From positions 11,566,229 to 11,630,228 of the forward strand of contig OW203988.1 of NCBI GenBank assembly GCA_934047225.1: DNA of 64,000 nt. Direction: 5' to 3'. Shown one piece after another: positions 58,208 to 64,000 of the stretch. Positions within the stretch are counted from its first letter, which is position 1; every line of letters begins with the position of its first letter. Source of the DNA: Ypsolopha sequella. Lineage: Eukaryota; Arthropoda; Insecta; Lepidoptera; Ypsolophidae. Under the pieces are notes generated by a model. The model did no database searches and was not told the origin of the DNA. It saw nothing but the letters and a program-made list of their open reading frames with translations. The position numbers and the translations under genes were made by a program.

Positions 58208-58648
58208 TATCTGTGGCAGGCAAATAGTAAAATTTCGCCGTTTACAAACGGCGTCGTCAATTTCTAAACGCTAGCTGTTTTGCAATTTGCAAATTGAAAA
58301 ATGCCCGCCATTAGTTGAATGACTTCGTCATTTTCTAAAAAGCCGAAATTGAAAGTCTTTCACCAAAAAGTGAAAAATAGGTGCGATGACGAGGGGAACG
58401 AGGATGAGTGTGTTACTAGGTTTACATGTAAGTACATATTGGGAGCCGAGCGAAGCGGAGCGGAGCGAGGTGACCTTCTATATTTCTAACAAAATTACTA
58501 TATGCCGAGACAAATTAGAAAATTCCGAATTCTACTATTTGACGAAGTTACAAAATACACATAAATGACTATATTAAAATAGCAAGCGTTTAAGAACTGA
58601 CGACGCCGTTTGTAAACGGCGGAATTTTACTATTTGCCTGCGACAAAC
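58208..58648. mobile_element. TIR element with internal palindromes
   Basis: GGCAGGCAAATAGTAAAATT .. GCCGTTTACAAACGGCGTCG at the left is mirrored near 58600-58645. Each arm contains the 16-bp palindrome GCCGTTTACAAACGGC. The interior (58385-58475) is a family H segment (GCGAAGCGGAGCGGAGCGAG), suggesting that the other family H pieces derive from this element type. Confidence 0.7.
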
Positions 58649-59339
58649 AAATATATGTGCTCTTTTCTTTTATTATCTGTGCTCTTATCTTTTTTTTTTA
58701 TTTTCTTTTACTAAACGTTAGGCAAATAAATCTTTCAAATTCAAATATTTAAGTTTACAAAAACGAGTTTTATTTCAGTACCAGTTAAGAAATAAATGAT
58801 CAAAATTAAAAGGTTTTTGCCAAGAAAAAAAGCAATGCTCAAAATTTCAAAAACAGATACAAATCGTTCAAAAGCGCGCAAAATGTTGTCGAGCCAAAAA
58901 AAAAAAACCAAAAAATTGCGATTCATCCCCTTGAAGTTAATCGATCGATTCTCTGTCTGTTAGTCAGTGAAGCCACATACATAAGCATTAAACATTTTAC
59001 ATCCGTTCGTGTTTCGACATTTGGGGATTTGTAAATATTTTCTTGTTGTCAAATGACATTACACTATTTCCAGTCTGCAGACGCACAACCATCGAACCAA
59101 AAACATTTTTTTTCTTTTGGGTGTGTTCCAGTTTTAATCTAGTAATAAAACTTTAAATCAACGCAATCTTTTGTTTTATTCATAAAATTAAATAATAAAC
59201 ACAATTCAGGAACTGAACTCGGTCACGATTATCTACAGGCCTCACGTTTTCATGTAAATACTGTGAATTATACTGAGGAAATGCATCTTTTGAGATAACA
59301 GCCCATTGTATTTAAATATAAATATCTGACATAAGTATT
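58649..59339. other. Intergenic, nothing recognised
   Basis: AT-rich with poly(A)/poly(T) runs. No exon or repeat is supported. Confidence 0.35.
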
Positions 59340-59800
59340 GATAAACCAACCTACTGCCACCCACGGAACGGACTGCCCATCATCTAGTAACCGGTCGGCC
59401 ACAGCTTCAGGCTTCCGCCAAGCGGTTCTTCTTGCGACGCGACGGCGCGCGGCGCCGGCAGAGAGAACAAATGTATGAAGTTCTGTAGAGCCTGCCATGG
59501 GTCGTCGCTCGCGCGTCTTGTCCGGCTTCGAGTGACTTGCGCTCTTGGGACGGCGGTGTGCAGGGAGGCGGGTGGTTGAAACAGTGATCGAGCGCACAGG
59601 ACGAACCTAGTGTCGAGCGCTTTCAACGAGCGAGCGCGCTATACATCCGATGCGGTGGCCGACGGGTGTCTTGGCAGGGCAAATCCCGTCGCAAAAATCG
59701 CCTGGAAGCGCAGCAAGAAGCGCCGCCAGAAGCCTAAAGCTGTGGCCCTGGCGTAAAAGAGTCACCGAAATGTTGTTATCCTCCGTGTGTGTGAAATAAA
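59340..59800 (+). other. GC-rich island with undecided coding end and poly(A) signal
   Basis: This 0.4 kb stretch is far richer in G+C and CpG than its surroundings. From about 59590 two plus frames stay open for about 50 codons. One ends KIAWKRSKKRRQKPKAVALA-TAA (59754-59756). The other ends KSRRKNRLEAQQEAPPEA-TAA (59735-59737). AATAAA lies at 59795-59800, so a true 3' end of a plus-strand gene is possible. The acceptor would have to be near 59580-59600 (for example GGTTGAAACAG), which is weak. Minus frames (59268-59626) are also open. A CpG-rich promoter or transposon is the alternative. I cannot name a product. Confidence 0.3.
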
Positions 59801-59979
59801 TATTTTTGTATTTTGTTTATGAACCACCTACTTTAGAGAAATCATGAGTAAACTCAACTTAGTAGATTCAGTAGTTGGTGTAATTAAAATAAAACTATCT
59901 TAATTTTAAATCGCACCTACTTATCGAACAGCTATAAATAACTCAAGTGTAAATATTTGGAGTTATCAGAGGAAAAATA

Positions 59980-60233
59980 AAAGGATGTTGTGGAAGATGG
60001 AAACTGGCGATAGTACTCGTCCATACGAACAACTGTTACTATGGGAACAACCCTCAAATTACGAATAAAAAAAATTGCTGTTCCCTAGAAAAGTAACATA
60101 TCTACTCGGCCAAAATGTATGAAACAACAGATATTTTTTCACGATTTCTCGATTTGTTTTCACGGACTGTTGTTCGTGTGGACGAGTACTATCGCCAGTT
60201 TCCTGCTCCCGCAACATCATCTTAACATCCTGT
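59980..60233. mobile_element. Palindromic MITE, family G copy 2
   Basis: GGAAACTGGCGATAGTACTC..GTCCATACGAACAACTGTTA is mirrored by GTTGTTCGTGTGGACGAGTA..CTATCGCCAGTTTCC. Uninterrupted, so it serves as the reference for the copy at 40312. Confidence 0.78.
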
Positions 60234-60313
60234 AAAACCTACTAAAATAAAATTATAATAAAAAAACGTCAAAATACAGGTCCTTGGACCTGTATTTATT
60301 CGCTCGTTCAAAG

Positions 60314-60670
60314 AAAATAAAATTTTAACAAAAAAATTGTAACCAACTTCAAATGTAACAGCAGTCATTTACAAAAATGTTAAAAATAATAATATAATGA
60401 CCGATGGTACCAAAACAAAACTTTTGCCGACTTCTTTCTTCCTGAAACATTATGTTCTCAAGAAGTCAGCGCCCTCATATTGATTTTTATGTTGCTATAT
60501 CATAGGGAATACGCCGACTTCTAGATGACATGTGTTTTAGGACGAAATAAGTCTGCAAAAGTGTTGTTTCGGTACCATCGGTCATTATAGAATTATTTTA
60601 ACAGTTTTACTGAATGACTGCTGTTACATTTGAAGTCGGTTACTATTTTTTTGTTAAAAGTTCATTTTAT
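60314..60670. mobile_element. Palindromic MITE, about 355 bp
   Basis: TTTTAACAAAAAAATTGTAA..CCAACTTCAAATGTAACAGC is mirrored by GCTGTTACATTTGAAGTCGG..TTTTTTTGTTAAAAG. The inner pair ATGACCGATGGTACCAAAAC / TTTCGGTACCATCGGTCATT is also intact. Confidence 0.78.
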
Positions 60671-61111
60671 TTCACATTTTTTTGTGTTGACGTGTAAAAT
60701 TGTTAATTGTGTTGACGGTTAAAATTGTTAAATATGGATAGTTCTTGCAAACACTCTGTTGACATAAAAAGAAGTTCAAGTGAGTATAATGACAATGCAA
60801 AAGTAGCTTCCTGCAATCAGCACCCTAACACAAAGTGATTGCCGCAATCTCGAGTTATGTGCTCTGAAGAGTTCTATGGTAATGAGGTCAGGATCGAAGG
60901 TCAGGTGGAATAATGTTGATTTTCAAGTAATACCCTGCAATCAGCATCCTGGTATGAAGCGATTACCGCAATCCGGAGAGGTACACTGTTATTTTCTGAA
61001 GAGTTCCACTGCCTATCTCTGAAGACCTCCATCAGATCAGGTCACGAGAGTGGTAAATAGGTGCGTCGTCTCTGCATGCAGACTGGGCCAAGATCACGGG
61101 CGTAGCATAGT
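60671..61111. other. Intergenic; direct duplication at 60811-61015
   Basis: CCTGCAATCAGCACCCT..AAAGTGATTGCCGCAATC..TCTGAAGAGTTC (60811-60890) recurs as CCTGCAATCAGCATCCT..AAGCGATTACCGCAATC..TCTGAAGAGTTCC (60936-61015). A 35-codon frame from ATG 60734 (MDSSCKHSVDIKRSSSEYN) runs into the first unit. It is not convincing as a gene. Confidence 0.45.
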
Positions 61112-61206
61112 CCACTAGTTGAATCACAAGTGCGAGGTGCGTGAGGTACGGTTTAATCGCAAAAACATCGTGTCGCGCTCCTCGCACTTGTGATTTAACT
61201 AAGTGG
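61112..61206. mobile_element. 95-bp inverted repeat
   Basis: CCACTAGTTGAATCACAAGT..GCGAGG is mirrored by CCTCGCACTTGTGATTTAAC..TAAGTGG, with a GC-rich centre. It is a MITE-like foldback. Confidence 0.55.
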
Positions 61207-61403
61207 CATCGCGCGCGATTAAACACTGCTACGAGTGCTTAGGAAGTTATAACCCTCAATACGACAGAGTTTATTGTTTTATAATCCCTTGTCACCTTTT
61301 ATCCATTCACGAGAAGATATGGGGTGACAATATTCTTTTTAAATCACGTTTTTAGATGCCAAAAATCCGATTAGCATATTTTAATAACCATAACCAAGCT
61401 AAA

Positions 61404-62108
61404 AGTCGAGTCCAGAATTTGGCGAACTAACTTGACAGTTCATTGTACACTATTGTTGCCACAGTTTGGCTAGTGCTGTTAATATCGATGTTTAAAAAGT
61501 CTAGTTAATCATTATTATTGTGTTTGGAATCAAACTAATAATTTTGCTAATCAAAATAATAATAATAAAAATTGATTAAATTAATTAAAATCGAACACAT
61601 AACGGATTTGGAATTATCATCGACGATATAATAGCGTTTGTCTCTATCGCACTTTCATATTTGCCAGAAAGAAAGGGATGAATGCTATATGTATGGTACA
61701 TGAAATGTACTAGCATAAAAGCTATTTGTATGAAATGTAATGTATTAAGTAGCCCGACAGAAACCACCTAAAAGGATCACAATGGCCTGTTGTAATAACA
61801 TCATTATTTTTGTATTTTATTCCTAATTTGAGGAGTAAGTATCGTAAATATCCGCTTTAAACAGTACATCCTTCAGATCATATTATATCATGTAAATTGC
61901 TGTAGTTCGTCCCTATTTGGCAAGTATGTATGACTGTGAAAGTTTCGACGACAATTACTTGATAAAATATAAATAGAATCAGATTTATAAAAGGCACAAG
62001 GTTATATCGACATATTTGTGTCGACATAAACCTATCACTATTTATTTTTTCCTATGTCTGGCAACATTTTCTGCTGTCAAGTTAGTTCGCCTAATTCTGG
62101 ACTCGACT
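61404..62108. mobile_element. TIR element, about 705 bp, 35-bp TIRs
   Basis: AGTCGAGTCCAGAATTTGGC..GAACTAACTTGACAG at 61404-61438 is inverted at 62074-62108 with one difference. There is no transposase frame (the 60-codon minus frame at 61585-61767 is unsupported), so it is a non-autonomous DNA transposon. Confidence 0.72.
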
Positions 62109-62960
62109 ATAGGCATACTCGGAAGCAAGTCTCAAAGCGCCATCGCCGCAGATAGTCAGTAAACTTTTTTGTCAGTCATTCACTAACTAAGCAAACCACA
62201 AGTTGGTGTGGCATGACTGCATGACGAACGAACGACCATTCACTTTTAAAACAATTGCTTGGAGGTTTCGCTTGGCAACAACAGATGGCGTTGTGAGCTT
62301 AAACAAACTTCTTACTAGGTGTTCGTGTATTTGCTGTATTTGCCCGAATACAGCCATCTGTGGAGAGCTTATGATGGCCTTTTTCGTGTATTCGTTTTCG
62401 CTATTTGCTGTATTTGCCGAATACGCGAATATCGAATGTACGCGTTTCCGGGTTTTTTAATCCCGCTTTAAAGGATCTAAATACCACAACACGAATACAC
62501 AAGTGAAAAGTCACCGCTCGCCCGAACTCTCAATATACGCTGTTCGGTGATGCTAATATCCTTATTTATTAAGATTGGCCTAAATTTTGAATTTTGTAAC
62601 TTTTCCCATTATTTTGTAACTTATCCCGTGTAAATAATGGTATTTATATTCCAGGACGACGATTCTGGTAAATGCGAAAAAAATTGCTACGCCATATTTC
62701 AAGTGATTGATTTTTTTTTATGCTTTCGCAATTTCCCTAACGGCTATTCTGGCATTTTTTTCACTCGCAATATCAATCGTACGAATTTTGTTTATACTTA
62801 GTATGTAAATGCCATGCTATTTAAATTGGAGTGACTAAGACTAAACAAATAAAATCTATAGAATTTAAGGAGTGCTCATTATAGGTCCTCGAAAAAAAAA
62901 AAACAATACATATCCGTAGAAAATCCTCCTTAAAATAGTCCAAAATCTGAAAAATATAAG
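62109..62960. other. Intergenic, nothing recognised
   Basis: The 85-codon frame at 62203-62460 has several Cys but no domain I know. A CTCGCCCGAACTCTC segment near 62518 resembles one near 35357 and is probably repetitive. Confidence 0.35.
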
Positions 62961-63124
62961 ATTTTATAATCTAACTGAAAATAAAAACAAAATTTAACAC
63001 GTAGATGTAAGACTTTGAAATCAAAACAAAAACAAATAAGTAATTGAAATAGCTATTGAATTACAGGAATTATGAACTCATGAATCTGTAAGAAAATTTC
63101 GGCAATTTCATATGTAAAGACCTA
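62961..63124. mobile_element. TIR element, family T copy 3 (right half)
   Basis: ATTGAATTACAGGAATTATGA..CGGCAATTTCATATGTAAAG..ACCTA matches the right half of 57514-57916. The left half is missing. Confidence 0.65.
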
Positions 63125-63692
63125 TTATTTTTTGATTATTAAAGGCCTTACTTACATTATACAGCCTTAAAATTTGTATTAAAAATAAGGGATGGAGTTA
63201 ACCACCTTAGAATATTTTAATAATTTCATCTAGAAGCTTTTCTTGAGCGCGTGTTTCTTAAGCGTCAGGGTTTCTTAAATATAGACAACGGTCAGTACGC
63301 ACGCAGCTTGGAAAATATGCTTGCATGTTATTGTGTTACGTCATCTATCTACACTGACTATGTGCGGTTAATTCCTATTTCATGATGTTTATAATAAATA
63401 TATTGCTTTGTATATCGAACACGATTTCTTATTGTACAAGTTTAATTAATGAAAGTGTCTAGCCTGCCACCAGCGGCCGTTTAGCAAAATAATATATTCT
63501 GCCACTAGCGGCAGAATAACAAAAATAATTATTCTACCACAAGTTTATGATTATTGAAATGTAAATATATGCCTAACTCCGCCTATTCGATTAGTCTTGC
63601 TAAGAAGAAGGGCAAGATCGACTCAGTACACCCCGACTCTATACAGTCTTTTGGCTACTACCCCTAGAGTGTATATAAAAAGTCAAAGGCGT
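63125..63692. other. Intergenic, small palindrome only
   Basis: TATTCTGCCACTAGCGGCAGAATA (63507-63530) is palindromic and part of a short repeated GCCACnAGCGGC motif. No gene is seen. Confidence 0.4.
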
Positions 63693-63845
63693 GAAGGGAG
63701 GGCAGTTCTCGGTTCTCGCCCGCCGTAACAACGGCCAGGCACCCGCGTGAGCTGTAGCGGCTGAGGCTGGTCGCCGAAGGCAACCAACAAGCCGAAGCTG
63801 CGACGGCGAGCGTGGGTGCCTGACCTTTGTTACGCAAGGGCGAAG
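63693..63845. repeat. GC-rich foldback
   Basis: CTCGCCCGCCGTAACAACGG..CCAGGCACCCGCG is mirrored by CGTGGGTGCCTGACCTTTGT..TACGCAAGGGCGAAG. The centre contains CTTCGGC/GCCGAAG-type pairs. The minus frame 63639-63938 lies over it and is not supported as a gene. It may be a MITE or a structured RNA-like repeat. Confidence 0.45.
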
Positions 63846-64000
63846 GGGCTGCACTTCCCGCAGCACCGTAACCGATGCAGAAATGAATTTTTGACTTAAA
63901 AATACTGCAGTATTGATAGGTTCAAATGGCCCATACATTAACTTGCGGCAGGATATCCGTTTTTGCTATTCAGCCACCAGTAGCTATACTCACTACGTTC

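Noticed and set aside
59268..59626. Two Arg-rich minus-strand frames
   Set aside because: They are explained by high G+C. Neither shows a known domain, and the plus strand has a better-placed poly(A) signal.

Overview
This window looks like a stretch of an insect nuclear genome, most probably a moth or butterfly (Lepidoptera). The evidence is as follows. Genes are split by introns with GT..AG borders and use AATAAA poly(A) signals. One gene encodes a chitin-binding (Rebers-Riddiford) cuticle protein. The DNA is AT-rich. It is packed with repeats of types I associate with Lepidoptera: an RTE-type LINE tail with the 'CCAGCAGTGGACG' ending, tRNA-headed SINEs, repeats carrying 'GGGTTCCGTACCT' and 'AAGTGCGAGT..GGACTCGC', and many small palindromic MITEs. 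No bacterial operon, CRISPR array, rRNA or free-standing tRNA gene is visible.

Only two protein genes can be assembled with confidence, both on the minus strand. (1) 10467-11727: three coding exons joined in phase give a 294-residue secreted protein with a signal peptide and 14 cysteines in the mature chain. It has a TATA box upstream and AATAAA at its stop codon. I do not recognise its family. (2) 38657-44722: three coding exons give a 350-residue cuticle protein with a signal peptide and two R&R chitin-binding domains. The first domain is split by a 4.9 kb intron, and a long Pro/Gln-rich linker separates the two domains. The intron contains at least four transposon insertions, one of them a perfect 48-bp inverted repeat. 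About 0.4 kb upstream lies a 0.84 kb minisatellite whose 39-bp unit stays open in one minus-strand frame.

The rest is almost entirely mobile DNA. 1-10 kb: palindromic MITEs, an RTE tail next to a hAT MITE, two SINEs. 12-20 kb: a lone Cys-rich exon candidate, SINE pieces, a foldback cluster with a nested hAT MITE, further MITEs. 21-29 kb: a broken LINE interrupted by a TIR element, a MITE within a MITE, direct duplications, a Ty3/gypsy integrase relic. 29-34 kb: a dense nest of AT-rich repeats. 34-38 kb: a decayed multi-exon THAP-domain gene, a strong 66-nt hairpin, and two LINE 3' ends. 45-64 kb: the minisatellite, three of the five copies of one structured repeat family, several TIR elements, and a GC-rich island with an undecided coding end at about 59.5-59.8 kb.

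The genes do not form a pathway that I can see. I found no convincing new multi-gene system. The most unusual items are the two-domain cuticle protein, the unassigned secreted protein, the frame-preserving minisatellite, the perfect inverted repeat in the intron, the 66-nt hairpin and the THAP relic. Repeat families are named here only by their members in this window; formal names would need a library search.
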